Part shown: positions 47,435 through 55,777 of the stretch, one piece after another
Layout: the number at the start of each line of letters is the position of its first letter
Position numbering within the stretch: position 1 is the stretch's first letter
Assembly (NCBI GenBank): GCA_937923405.1
Contig: CALDUY010000024.1
Location: 1-64,000 of the forward strand
Reading direction: 5' to 3'
Source of the DNA: an uncultured Gemmataceae bacterium
Lineage (GTDB): Bacteria > Planctomycetota > Planctomycetia > Gemmatales > Gemmataceae
Length of the DNA: 64,000 bases
The notes under the pieces: generated by a model
Database searches by the model: none
What the model saw: only the letters and a program-made list of their open reading frames with translations
What the model was told of the DNA's origin: nothing
Program-made: the position numbers and the translations under genes

Positions 47435-49240
47435 ATGGCATCGCGATACGTCGTTGGCATTGATCTGGGGACAACGAACAGTGCCTTGGCTTACGTGGAC
47501 ACAACTGCTGACGAAAAAGAGCAACGTCCTGTTATATTGCCCATTCCGCAAGTGGTGCAACCTGGCGTGGTCGAAGATCGCTCGCTTTTGCCTTCTTTTC
47601 TTTATCTACCTCGACCTGGAGAAGTGCCCGCGGGCAGTCTGCGGCTCCCCTGGGCAGCCGAGCGCGATTTTGCCGTGGGTGAATATGCTCGCAAAGTGGG
47701 CACTCAGGTGGAGACTCGTTTGGTTAGTTCCGCCAAATCGTGGCTATGCCATGCCGGGGTCGATCGCAAAGCTGCAATACTTCCTTGGAAGGCCGGCGAA
47801 GGAGATAGACGCGTTTCTCCTTTGGAAGCGTCAACTCTCTACTTGAAGCACCTCGCCGAGGCATGGAATCGTCGCATGGCCGGCGAGAAAGAGGAACTGA
47901 AGCTGGAACATCAGGAGATTGTACTGACGGTTCCAGCCTCGTTCGATGCCATCGCACGCGAGTTAACCGTGGAAGCTGCTCGCGCCGCTGGTCTGGAGCA
48001 TCTCACTCTCATCGAGGAGCCGCAAGCTGCTTTTTATGCTTGGATTGATCATCAAGGAGACGCCTGGCGCAAACAGGTCAAACTCGGGGATGTGGTTCTG
48101 GTCTGTGACGTCGGTGGCGGCACCACTGATTTGAGCTTGATTGCTATCAGCGAAGACGCTGGACGTTTAGAGTTAGCCCGAGTCGCGGTCGGAGACCATA
48201 TCCTGTTGGGCGGCGACAACATGGATTGGAAGCTCGCCTATGTGATGGCCGAGCAGTTTGCGGCCCGATCGATCAAACTCGATTTGGGACAAATGCAGAT
48301 GCTTCGTCATAGCTGTCGCGAAGCCAAAGAATCGCTCTTTGCGGATCCGAAATTGTCTAGTGCTCCCGTTACTGTTGTCGGTCGAGGAAGCAAAGTGATC
48401 GCCGGCACCATCAAAGGGGAGTTACAACGGTCGGATCTGGAAAAGGAGCTGTTGGAGGGCTTCTTTCCTGAGTGCCCCGCGGATGCCGTGCCCAAGCCTC
48501 AGCGAACCACAGGATTTCAAGAGATCGGACTACCTTATGCCAGTGACCCGGCAGTGACAATTCACCTTGCCCATTTTCTCTCGCGGAACGCGACCGAATT
48601 AGCCCAACATACAGGTGGACCGCCTCGACCAACGGCGGTTTTGTTCAATGGTGGCGTATTCAAAGCCACATCCATGCAACAACGGATCGTTAATGTCCTC
48701 AATCGTTGGGGACAAGGATCCGACTCGCCAGTCCGGGTGTTGCCCTCCGCTGACCTGGATCTTGCCGTCGCACGTGGCGCGGCCTACTACGGCATGGTGC
48801 GACGTGGCAAGGGGGTGCGTATTCGTGGCGGTACAGCACGCACCTACTACGTCGGTGTTGAAACCTCGTTACCAGCCATCCCAGGTGCTCCGCCTCCCCT
48901 CAAAGCACTTTGTGTCGTGCCGTTTGGCATGGAGGAAGGGACGTCGGTAGATGTGCCCGGTCAAGAATTCGGATTGGTTGTGGGCGCACCTGCTGAGTTT
49001 CGTTTTCTCGGCTCTAATATACGACGCGAAGATCCAGTTGGCGCTCTAATTGATGACTGGCAGGGGGAGATTGACGAACTCACCCCAATGCAAGCAACCT
49101 TGGCCGCCTCTTCAGGACAAGGACAGATTGTACCCGTGCATCTTCACAGCAAGGTCACCGAAGTGGGTACACTTGAGCTATGGTGCATCAGTCGCGACGG
49201 CAAACAACGCTGGAAGCTCGAATTCAATGTTCGCGGCTGA
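47435..49240 (+). CDS. Hsp70-family protein (DnaK-like, non-canonical)
   Basis: A 601-residue ATPase. The nucleotide-binding domain covers about residues 1-390, with phosphate-1 motif GIDLGTTNSALA, phosphate-2 motif VCDVGGGTTDLSL and adenosine motif VLFNGGVFKA. The C-terminal part (about 440-600) is a shortened beta-rich domain ending LWCISRDGKQRWKLEFNV. The EEVD-like tail and helical lid of DnaK are missing, so it is a specialised Hsp70, not DnaK. It follows a DUF2760 gene. The start ATG 47435 has GCAGAGG upstream; the longer frame from 47396 is rejected. Confidence 0.9.
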   Translation: MASRYVVGIDLGTTNSALAYVDTTADEKEQRPVILPIPQVVQPGVVEDRSLLPSFLYLPRPGEVPAGSLRLPWAAERDFAVGEYARKVGTQVETRLVSSAKSWLCHAGVDRKAAILPWKAGEGDRRVSPLEASTLYLKHLAEAWNRRMAGEKEELKLEHQEIVLTVPASFDAIARELTVEAARAAGLEHLTLIEEPQAAFYAWIDHQGDAWRKQVKLGDVVLVCDVGGGTTDLSLIAISEDAGRLELARVAVGDHILLGGDNMDWKLAYVMAEQFAARSIKLDLGQMQMLRHSCREAKESLFADPKLSSAPVTVVGRGSKVIAGTIKGELQRSDLEKELLEGFFPECPADAVPKPQRTTGFQEIGLPYASDPAVTIHLAHFLSRNATELAQHTGGPPRPTAVLFNGGVFKATSMQQRIVNVLNRWGQGSDSPVRVLPSADLDLAVARGAAYYGMVRRGKGVRIRGGTARTYYVGVETSLPAIPGAPPPLKALCVVPFGMEEGTSVDVPGQEFGLVVGAPAEFRFLGSNIRREDPVGALIDDWQGEIDELTPMQATLAASSGQGQIVPVHLHSKVTEVGTLELWCISRDGKQRWKLEFNVRG

Positions 49241-49248
49241 GAATTGGC

Positions 49249-49932
49249 TTACTTCTTAATCGAGTTATCGAATGGGAAATCGAACGCTTTGCTAGGATAA
49301 TCCTCACGAGCGGAACACCACGGCCAGTCAAGAACTCGGGCACATAGCCCTGCCTTCACGGGGTTGTAATCCACATAATCGATGATCCGTTCGAGTTCAT
49401 CGTAATCTCGAACTCGTTGTAAAAAGGACAGGGGATGCCAGGCGATGCCGGTTCGCTCCGCAGTTTCTCGCTTCCAGGTTGTTAGCACATCGGCTAATGG
49501 GCTGTCCGTATCTGGTTGTTCACCGAGAGTTGTCTCATGTGCCTCCACACTTCGATCCATGCGAAGCAGCGCATGTACATGATTAGGCATCAGGCAGTAG
49601 GAAATTAATTGATACTTCGTTCCGTCCAAGCTTTGGAGGGCATCACGAACGCTCGTAGCTACATCGACGCGACTGATTAACTGATCATCCGTGGAACGAT
49701 CGAGCAAATCATCGAGTTTACTAAAGAGAAGTTTATGAGCAACGGGTAGGCGATCCGCTGGATTCAATCCGCGTATCGCGAAGTGGAGCAACCAACGTTT
49801 CCGAGCAGTATAAATTCGGTTGACTACGTCCGGGTCGAGAGAGTTGGCAAGGCGTAGTGTAACAAAATAAACGACTCCAGAAACCTGTGGGCGCGGTAGC
49901 TTCTGTCGAGAAGGTCGTTCCTCAATGAACAT
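49249..49932 (-). CDS. RAYT-type (REP-associated tyrosine) transposase
   Basis: A 227-residue Y1 HUH transposase of the IS200/RAYT class, which acts on single-stranded hairpins. The HUH motif lies in SYCLMPNHVHALL (His118, His120) and the catalytic-tyrosine region in ERIIDYVDYNPVKAGL (Tyr186). The N-terminal VVYFVTLRLAN is typical. It is intact, with AGGAGG before its ATG. No terminal repeats flank it, which fits RAYTs (single-copy genes that mobilise REP palindromes rather than themselves). Dispersed palindromes occur elsewhere in this window (see copies A-C). Confidence 0.9.
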   Translation of the reverse strand: MFIEERPSRQKLPRPQVSGVVYFVTLRLANSLDPDVVNRIYTARKRWLLHFAIRGLNPADRLPVAHKLLFSKLDDLLDRSTDDQLISRVDVATSVRDALQSLDGTKYQLISYCLMPNHVHALLRMDRSVEAHETTLGEQPDTDSPLADVLTTWKRETAERTGIAWHPLSFLQRVRDYDELERIIDYVDYNPVKAGLCARVLDWPWCSAREDYPSKAFDFPFDNSIKK

Positions 49933-50095
49933 AATCGCCTCCTGCCACTCAGAGACGCTTGGGTAAACAAGACATTATCACTCCGTCACGTCTCCCGCAA
50001 GGGGGTACTGTGAGAATTTTTGTCGGAAGTTATGCTTGCTAGCTCTGTTCAATCCACCTTAGGGCCCTTACAACGTTCGCCGGAGGGAAATATCC

Positions 50096-50716
50096 GTGGC
50101 CTTAGTCGTGATCCTCACTACTCTGGGGGCTTATCTTACGGGGTCGATTCCGTTCGGCTACCTCGTCGGTCGTGCTCGTGGAGTGAATGTCTTGACCAGT
50201 GGGTCAGGCAACATTGGTGCAACGAATGTCGGAAGGGTGTGTGGCAAACGATGGGGAGTACTCGTTTTTCTGCTCGACTTTGCCAAAGGAGCTGTTCCGG
50301 TTTGGCTCGCTAGCCTTTGGGATGCGAAGGTGAATTCTGCCTGGCTACCACAAACTTTGCCTGTACTAGCTGGAATCTCCGCCTTTCTGGGCCATCTATT
50401 TCCGATCTGGTTGGGGTTTCGAGGAGGCAAGGGCGTGGCGACAGGAGCCGGCGTAATTGCTGTGCTGGTTCCATTTCTTACACTGTTGGTTTTGGTGGTC
50501 TGGGGGATTCTTGTCTATTTCACACGTTTTATCTCGTTAGCTTCGATGTTGAGTGCTTCTCTATTATTTGTGTTGCGCATCACGCTCTACCCTGCTCCCT
50601 GGAGTCGCGATCATCTTATTGTGACCTTGTTTTGTTTGCTTGGTGCGATACTGGTACTGATTCGCCATCATGCCAACATTCGTCGACTGTTCGCAGGCAC
50701 CGAACCTCACGTTTAA
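50096..50716 (+). CDS. plsY: Acyl-phosphate glycerol-3-phosphate acyltransferase
   Basis: First acylation step of membrane phospholipid synthesis: PlsY moves an acyl group from acyl-phosphate to glycerol-3-phosphate. The 206-residue protein has about five to seven membrane helices and the PlsY motifs GSIPFGYLVGR, TSGSGNIGATNVGR and FRGGKGVATG. The start is GTG 50096, with GGAGGG nine bases upstream. A DUF4149-like membrane protein follows after 9 bp. Confidence 0.95.
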   Translation: MALVVILTTLGAYLTGSIPFGYLVGRARGVNVLTSGSGNIGATNVGRVCGKRWGVLVFLLDFAKGAVPVWLASLWDAKVNSAWLPQTLPVLAGISAFLGHLFPIWLGFRGGKGVATGAGVIAVLVPFLTLLVLVVWGILVYFTRFISLASMLSASLLFVLRITLYPAPWSRDHLIVTLFCLLGAILVLIRHHANIRRLFAGTEPHV

Positions 50717-50725
50717 GGATTTTGT

Positions 50726-51355
50726 ATGTATATCTTATTCCGTCAAGTACATGTTCTCGCCGTTTCACTCTGGTTCGGTTCCGTGGTCTTCTTCACCATT
50801 TCAGGAGTGCTTATATTTCAATCCTTTCGCGAGTTGAGCAATCTTGCTCCTGCGGAGCGTCCCTTGTGGTTTCCCGTTCCCGAGTTTTACGCCGGCGAGG
50901 CTCCAACAGGTCTTCCGTCCCCGTTGCGATTGGAACAAGGTTCGCGAGCGGCTGGAGTGGCGGTTGGTGGAATTTTTCCATTTTATTACGCACTGCAATT
51001 CGGATGTGGTATGCTCGCTGTTCTCAGTGCGTGGTATCTTGGGCGAAGCCAACTTGGGATCTGGTCTCGGAGGCGGTTCCTGGTGTGCCTGCTGGCCCTG
51101 CTGACAGTCGTGCTAGGTTGGTGGCTGGAACAGCGAGTCAGCGAGCTGAGAGTTTCCAGAAATGAGTTGACCGATCTTGTTCTCATAAGTCCAGAGCCTT
51201 CCACAAAAGTTCTTGCAGAAATGCAAGCCGCGCGAGAAGCGTTCGGATATTGGCATAATTGGAGTTTGATCCAGAATTTTCTGACTCTGATCTTGGTGTT
51301 TGCCATTACTTGGATGATCCCGATGCTGTCCAACGATTCGTTTTGTAGACACTAG
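50726..51355 (+). CDS. DUF4149-like integral membrane protein
   Basis: 209 residues with about four membrane helices. The N-terminal VHVLAVSLWFGSVVFFTISG is typical of the DUF4149/TMEM205-like family, and LLALLTVVLGWWLEQRV and LTLILVFAITWMIP are further helices. The function is unknown. It is nine bases after plsY and probably co-transcribed, so a link with membrane lipids is possible. It is followed after about 30 bp by the response regulator. Confidence 0.75.
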   Translation: MYILFRQVHVLAVSLWFGSVVFFTISGVLIFQSFRELSNLAPAERPLWFPVPEFYAGEAPTGLPSPLRLEQGSRAAGVAVGGIFPFYYALQFGCGMLAVLSAWYLGRSQLGIWSRRRFLVCLLALLTVVLGWWLEQRVSELRVSRNELTDLVLISPEPSTKVLAEMQAAREAFGYWHNWSLIQNFLTLILVFAITWMIPMLSNDSFCRH

Positions 51356-51387
51356 ATTCATCGCTTTTTTCTTTCGGACTCAGCCAG

Positions 51388-52044
51388 ATGTCTCGCTATA
51401 AAATTCTGATTGCCGACGATGATCCAGTCGGCCGTGAGCTGCTTGCCTTCGCTTTGTTGTCCAACGATTTCGAGGTGGAAGCAGTAAGCGATGGGGAACA
51501 AGCCTGGCACGTGTTGCAACAGACAACAACGCCGATTCTGGCAGTTCTTGATTGGCACATGCCCATTTTGGATGGTTTGGAAATCTGTCGCCGGGCACAT
51601 CGTTTTCCAGAATCGAAACTGGTTTATCTGATTTTGTTAACTGGAAACACGGGGCGCGATGCAGTCGTTCGAGGTCTAGAAGCGGGTGCTCACGATTACA
51701 TCACGAAACCCTTCGACAACGAGGAAATGTTAGCCCGAATTCGGGTCGGATTACGCATGTTGACGTTGCAACAGACTTTGGCTGACCGTGTTCGTGAACT
51801 GGAGTCAGCAATTTCCAACGTCAAAAAGTTGCAAGGGTTGTTACCTATTTGTAGCTACTGCAAAAGTATCCGTACAGACGAGGATTATTGGCAACAAGTC
51901 GAGCATTATTTGAGCGCGCATACGGAAGCTGAATTCAGCCACGGCATTTGTCCCAGTTGTTACAAGAAGGTTATTGAGCCGCAACTACGCCAATTTCAAA
52001 ATCGACTGCCATCTCGACCACTAGATGATACGAAACAGAAGTGA
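51388..52044 (+). CDS. Response regulator with zinc-knuckle-like C-terminus
   Basis: 218 residues. A receiver domain (1-125) has acidic pocket DDD near residue 10, phospho-acceptor Asp55 in LAVLDWHMPILDG, and lysine in YITKPFDNEE. A short coiled-coil linker follows (TLADRVRELESAISNVKKLQG). A C-terminal module carries two CxxC pairs, PICSYCKSIR and GICPSCYKK, separated by about 40 residues with a conserved DEDYWQQVE...EFSHG segment. The four cysteines could bind zinc. The module also occurs at the ends of some sensor proteins; its job is unclear. There is no DNA-binding domain, so it acts through protein contacts. Confidence 0.9.
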   Translation: MSRYKILIADDDPVGRELLAFALLSNDFEVEAVSDGEQAWHVLQQTTTPILAVLDWHMPILDGLEICRRAHRFPESKLVYLILLTGNTGRDAVVRGLEAGAHDYITKPFDNEEMLARIRVGLRMLTLQQTLADRVRELESAISNVKKLQGLLPICSYCKSIRTDEDYWQQVEHYLSAHTEAEFSHGICPSCYKKVIEPQLRQFQNRLPSRPLDDTKQK

Positions 52045-52141
52045 TTTCGACTACGACCGACAATCTCAGTTGCCGTCTGCTCGCCGTTCTCGTTGAGTTG
52101 GAGCCAAGTTGAGCCAGGCAAGAGTGGAGCCTTCCGCGCAG

Positions 52142-52173
52142 GCCGACGGACGGAGTCGTAGTCCGTAGGCGGA
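52142..52173. repeat. Imperfect REP-like hairpin
   Basis: CCGACGGAC (52143-52151) faces GTCCGTAGGCGG (52161-52172) across a 9-base loop. It is of a different sequence type from copies A-C and lies beside a gene remnant. Only one clear copy is in the window. Confidence 0.35.
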
Positions 52174-52176
52174 CGT

Positions 52177-52374
52177 TCAGCCGTTCACAAAGTTTTCAAG
52201 GGTAAACGCGATCACCCTGCGGTCAGCGGCCGAGGCAGCCTTGTTAATGGCTATTCGTGACTTGTCAAAACATTCATTCCGTGCCGTCTCCAAGTTGAAG
52301 TTATTCTTGAACTCCTGCAGGTTTGCGGTCCACTGGTGAGCCTTCGGGACTAGACAATCTCGGGCTAGTATGTG
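52177..52374 (-). pseudogene. 3' remnant of an unrecognised gene
   Basis: On the minus strand one frame stays open for 65 codons and ends in TGA at 52177-52179. It reads AHQWTANLQEFKNNFNLE, then CFDKSRIAINKAASAADRR, then VIAFTLENFVNG. The composition looks like a real helical protein end, not chance. An in-frame TAA lies just upstream (52375-52377), and there is no ATG, GTG or TTG start or ribosome-binding site. This is probably the tail of a gene whose front was lost when the sigma-factor block was placed here. The family is not recognised. Confidence 0.55.
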
Positions 52375-52425
52375 TTAATGCCAAGAGCATTTGAATTCGA
52401 GACTTTGAACTCCACTGCCGCATCC

Positions 52426-53001
52426 ATGAGCGATGTGACCCGTATCCTGAACGCTATCCAGCGCGGCGAGTCCGGCACGGCTGACCAGCTGCTGCCGTTG
52501 GTTTATGATGAACTGCGCCAGCTCGCAGCTCAGCGGCTGGCTCAGGAGCGGCCAGGACAGACGCTCAACGCCACAGCTCTGGTTCACGAAGCGTATCTCC
52601 GTCTGGTAAACACCGACGAGGTGCAGCACTGGGACAGCCGTGGCCACTTCTTCGCTGCGACGGCTGAAGCGATGCGGCGGATTCTAGTGGAGCAAGCTCG
52701 CCGTAAACAGGCTCTCAAGCATGGAGGCGGAAGGCGGCGGTTGCCGCTTGCTGAGTTTCATCGCGTCACGGAATTCCCCGAGGATCTGCTTGATCTCGAT
52801 GATGCTCTGACCCGATTCGCCGTAGAAGAGCCGGACAAGGCCCGCTTGGTGCAACTTCGCTTCTTCGCTGGCTTGTCCAATGCTGAAGCGGCCGCGGCCC
52901 TGGGTATTTCTGTGGTTACTGCTGAGCGTTGGTGGACCTTCGCCCGTGCTTGGTTGTACAGCGAGTTGCAAAATGAGGATGAGAATCCTGCCCCTCCGTG
53001 A
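52426..53001 (+). CDS. ECF RNA polymerase sigma factor (TIGR02999-type)
   Basis: A 191-residue sigma-70 family protein of the ECF group typical of planctomycetes and acidobacteria. Region 2 is LLPLVYDELRQLAAQRLAQE...TALVHEAYLRLV with WDSRGHFFAATAEAMRRILVEQAR. Region 4 is FFAGLSNAEAAAALGISVVTAERWW. ATG 52426 (MSDVTRILNAI) gives the standard length; an earlier ATG at 52378 is less likely. The TGA overlaps the longest possible start of the kinase gene. The pair is a common planctomycete signalling unit in which the kinase is thought to control the sigma factor. Confidence 0.93.
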   Translation: MSDVTRILNAIQRGESGTADQLLPLVYDELRQLAAQRLAQERPGQTLNATALVHEAYLRLVNTDEVQHWDSRGHFFAATAEAMRRILVEQARRKQALKHGGGRRRLPLAEFHRVTEFPEDLLDLDDALTRFAVEEPDKARLVQLRFFAGLSNAEAAAALGISVVTAERWWTFARAWLYSELQNEDENPAPP

Positions 53002-53060
53002 GGGAATACAGTTCGATTTTTCGCATTGAAGACAATGGCGTCGTGGATGCGGAGCAGGAT

Positions 53061-55400
53061 ATGAACGAACCATCACCGGCGGAAGTCTTGTTCTTTGCTG
53101 CCCTGGAGAAGGCCACTCCCGAGGAGCGAGCCGCCTACCTCGACGAAGCTTGTTCCGGCAAAGAGGCGTTGCGTCAGCGGGTCGAACGGCTCCTAGCTGC
53201 CTATCCGCTGGTTGGTCAGTTCCTGGAGCGTCCCATCACGGAAACAATAGACCTTGGGACACGGAAGACAGATGACGGGATCGCAGCGGATCTCGGCTTT
53301 CTCGCTGCGTCGACTGCCCCGGATTCATTAGGTCGGCTAGATCATTATGAGGTTCTCGAAGTCGTTGGTCGTGGCGGAACGGGAATTGTCCTGCGCGCCC
53401 GGGATACTAACCTGCTGCGCATCGTCGCTCTTAAAGTGCTGGCCGCGCCGCTGTCGGCCTCAGGAACGGCTCGACGCCGCTTCGCGCGAGAAGCCTGCTC
53501 GGCTGCCGCGGTGCGCGATGATCATGTCGTCGATATCCACGCCGTCTATGATACGCCGGTCCCCTACCTGGTCATGGAGTTCATCGACGGCTGCAACCTG
53601 AAAACACTTGTCCGGCGGAACGGCCCGCTAGAGGTCAAGGAGATCCTGCGAATCGGTATTCAGGTTGCCAATGGTCTGGCCGCTGCTCACAAACAGGGAC
53701 TGATTCACCGCGACGTTAAGCCGGCCAATATCTTGCTGGAAAATGGCGTGCAGCGTGTTAAGCTGACTGACTTTGGCCTAGCTCGCGCAGCCGACGACGC
53801 CAGCCTGTCACAGTCAGGGGTCATCGCCGGCACTCCTCTATACATGGCCCCGGAACAGGCGGCTGGGGAAACGATTGATGCCCGTGCCGACCTGTTCAGC
53901 CTGGGCAGTGTCCTCTACGAACTCTGCACCGGTCGGCCTGCTTTTCGGGCGGAAACCACAGTAGCCGTTCTCAAACGAGTCTGCGAGGAAACCCCTCGGC
54001 CAATCCGCGAAATCAATCCGGACATTCCCGTCTCTCTGTGTCGATTGATCGAGTTACTTCACGCCAAAAAACCAGCCGATCGTCCCAGTTCCGCCACACA
54101 AGTGGCCGAACTGCTAACTCAGTTGTTGGCAGCTCTGCAAGGAATCGCTCCCGAACCGGAACTCTTGGTGCTGAATAATCGGAGTACCAATCGGTCTGCT
54201 GTCGCACTGCGCCGATACTCGTGGCTCTGGGTGTGCGTTGCAGGAGGGCTGCTGTTCGCCGGGTTGGGACTTAGTGAGGCAATCGGCCTGAGCGATGTTG
54301 GAGGTGCCATGTTCCGACTGTTCTACCCAGATGGATTGTTGATCGTAGAAGTCGATGATCCTGAAGTGAGCGTGGCTGTGGACGGCGAAGAGGTGTTTAT
54401 CTCCGGTGCAGGAAAGAGGAAGCTTCGCCTTAATCCTGGACTGCATCAGGTCGAGGCCAGGAAGGCAGGCAAGGTAATCCGTCAAGAACTGATCTCACTC
54501 GTTCAAAATGGTCGGCAAGTGGTGCGGATTAGTCGGGAGGCTGAGCCATTGACTGAAGCCGAGCGATGGCAAAAGTCCATTGCCGAGCTGCCGGCCGAAC
54601 AACAAGTCCAGGCCGTCGCCCAGCGGCTTCAGGAACTGAATCCTGGCTTCGATGGCCGCATCAAGCCCCAGATCGTAAACGGCGTGGTTAAGGGACTAGA
54701 ATTCCTTACCGACGAAGTGACTGATGTTTCACCGGTGCGAGCTTTCAAGGGACTTGAAAGCCTCTCCTGCTCCGGCACTTTTTTGCGGAAGGGAAAACTG
54801 TCTGACCTGGCACCTCTGCGAGGCATGTCTCTGAAGTTATTGAAGTGCAACAGCACCCGAGTGGAGGATCTCAGCCCACTGCGGGGGATGCCTCTGAAGG
54901 TTTTGATTTGTGGTGAAACTCGGGTGTATGACCTCACCCCATTGACTGAGATGAAACTGGAAACACTCACCCTCCAGCGGACCGAGGTTTTGAGCCTCGC
55001 CCCTCTGAAAGGCATGCCGCTGGCCCATCTGGATCTGTTTTGGGCCCAGAACATCACCGATCTGAAAGTTCTAGAGGGGATGCCGTTGCGGTACCTGAAC
55101 CTGACCGCCCTTCGGGTTTATGACCTCTCTATACTCGCCAATCTGGATTCGCTAGAGGAACTAATCCTGGATTCCATGCCGGTTACTGATTTGACGCCGT
55201 TACAGGGTCTTCACTTAAAAGCCCTAAGCATTCGAGGGGCCGTAGTAACGGACCTGAGTCCTCTCAAGAACTTGCCTCTCAAATGGCTGCGACTCGATTA
55301 CCAATCCAGCCACAAAAACTTCATCAAGTCACTCTCCGGGCTGGAGTTCATCAACAATAAGCCGATAGCAGAGTTCTGGAAGGAAGCCGACAGCAAGTAG
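53061..55400 (+). CDS. Receptor-like Ser/Thr kinase with PEGA-like and leucine-rich-repeat domains
   Basis: 779 residues. A short N-terminal helical part (PEERAAYLDEACSGKEALRQ) precedes the kinase domain (about 90-360). The motifs are complete: VGRGGTGIVLRA loop, VALKVL lysine, HRDVKPANILL, TDFGLAR and MAPEQAAGE. One membrane helix follows (WLWVCVAGGLLFAGLGL, near residue 400). Outside it is a PEGA-like beta domain (VDDPEVSVAVDGEEVFI), then leucine-rich repeats of the form LSPLRGMPLKVL in tandem to the end. The LRRs probably sense an external ligand. The start is ATG 53061, with GGAG upstream. GTG 52998, overlapping the sigma-factor stop, would add 21 residues. Confidence 0.9.
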   Translation: MNEPSPAEVLFFAALEKATPEERAAYLDEACSGKEALRQRVERLLAAYPLVGQFLERPITETIDLGTRKTDDGIAADLGFLAASTAPDSLGRLDHYEVLEVVGRGGTGIVLRARDTNLLRIVALKVLAAPLSASGTARRRFAREACSAAAVRDDHVVDIHAVYDTPVPYLVMEFIDGCNLKTLVRRNGPLEVKEILRIGIQVANGLAAAHKQGLIHRDVKPANILLENGVQRVKLTDFGLARAADDASLSQSGVIAGTPLYMAPEQAAGETIDARADLFSLGSVLYELCTGRPAFRAETTVAVLKRVCEETPRPIREINPDIPVSLCRLIELLHAKKPADRPSSATQVAELLTQLLAALQGIAPEPELLVLNNRSTNRSAVALRRYSWLWVCVAGGLLFAGLGLSEAIGLSDVGGAMFRLFYPDGLLIVEVDDPEVSVAVDGEEVFISGAGKRKLRLNPGLHQVEARKAGKVIRQELISLVQNGRQVVRISREAEPLTEAERWQKSIAELPAEQQVQAVAQRLQELNPGFDGRIKPQIVNGVVKGLEFLTDEVTDVSPVRAFKGLESLSCSGTFLRKGKLSDLAPLRGMSLKLLKCNSTRVEDLSPLRGMPLKVLICGETRVYDLTPLTEMKLETLTLQRTEVLSLAPLKGMPLAHLDLFWAQNITDLKVLEGMPLRYLNLTALRVYDLSILANLDSLEELILDSMPVTDLTPLQGLHLKALSIRGAVVTDLSPLKNLPLKWLRLDYQSSHKNFIKSLSGLEFINNKPIAEFWKEADSK

Positions 55401-55777
55401 CCACGGGCAAAAATCGAACTCGTTGGATTGTGTTGGGGAGCAATCCAATTCCACCAAAGGATTGCCGCTTTCAACAAGAGTAGTAGTGTCACAGTTTGCC
55501 AGGACGCTATTACGCTATGCTCCAAAAGAAAAGAGATCAACAGCACACGCAGTCAGCTCTGAAAAATTCTCGTCTTTGCATGAGGGAAAAAGAGCACCGA
55601 TTTCGCATTGAGAACGAGGTCTGGTTAACCACCTGCTGAGTTGAGCAAGCCGCCGGTGAAGTTGGGCCGCCAAGAAATCGCCTCACCGATCAGACAGCGC
55701 CTGAACGTACAGTTGGCGCGCCCGGATCGTTGTTCTCAGGTCATACTGCAAACTAGAACTTCTTAGCGAGAATACCT
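55401..55777. other. Intergenic region before the giant calcium-binding protein
   Basis: 377 bp without a recognisable gene. A weak hairpin, TTGGATTG (55423-55430) with CAATCCAA (55441-55448), may terminate the kinase gene. No promoter consensus or repeat was seen. Confidence 0.45.

Noticed and set aside
49241..50095. Treating the RAYT gene as part of a complete insertion sequence
   Set aside because: No terminal repeats, target duplication or second gene flank it. RAYTs are normally single genes.
50317..51165. Long open frame overlapping plsY and the DUF4149-like gene in another frame
   Set aside because: Composition is Ser/Cys/Arg-rich with no family resemblance, and the real genes in the true frame carry clear motifs.
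55593..55615. Short similarity between the region before the giant calcium-binding gene (CGATTTCGCATTGAGAAC) and 53016-53035
   Set aside because: Fewer than 20 bases match with gaps, and chance cannot be excluded.
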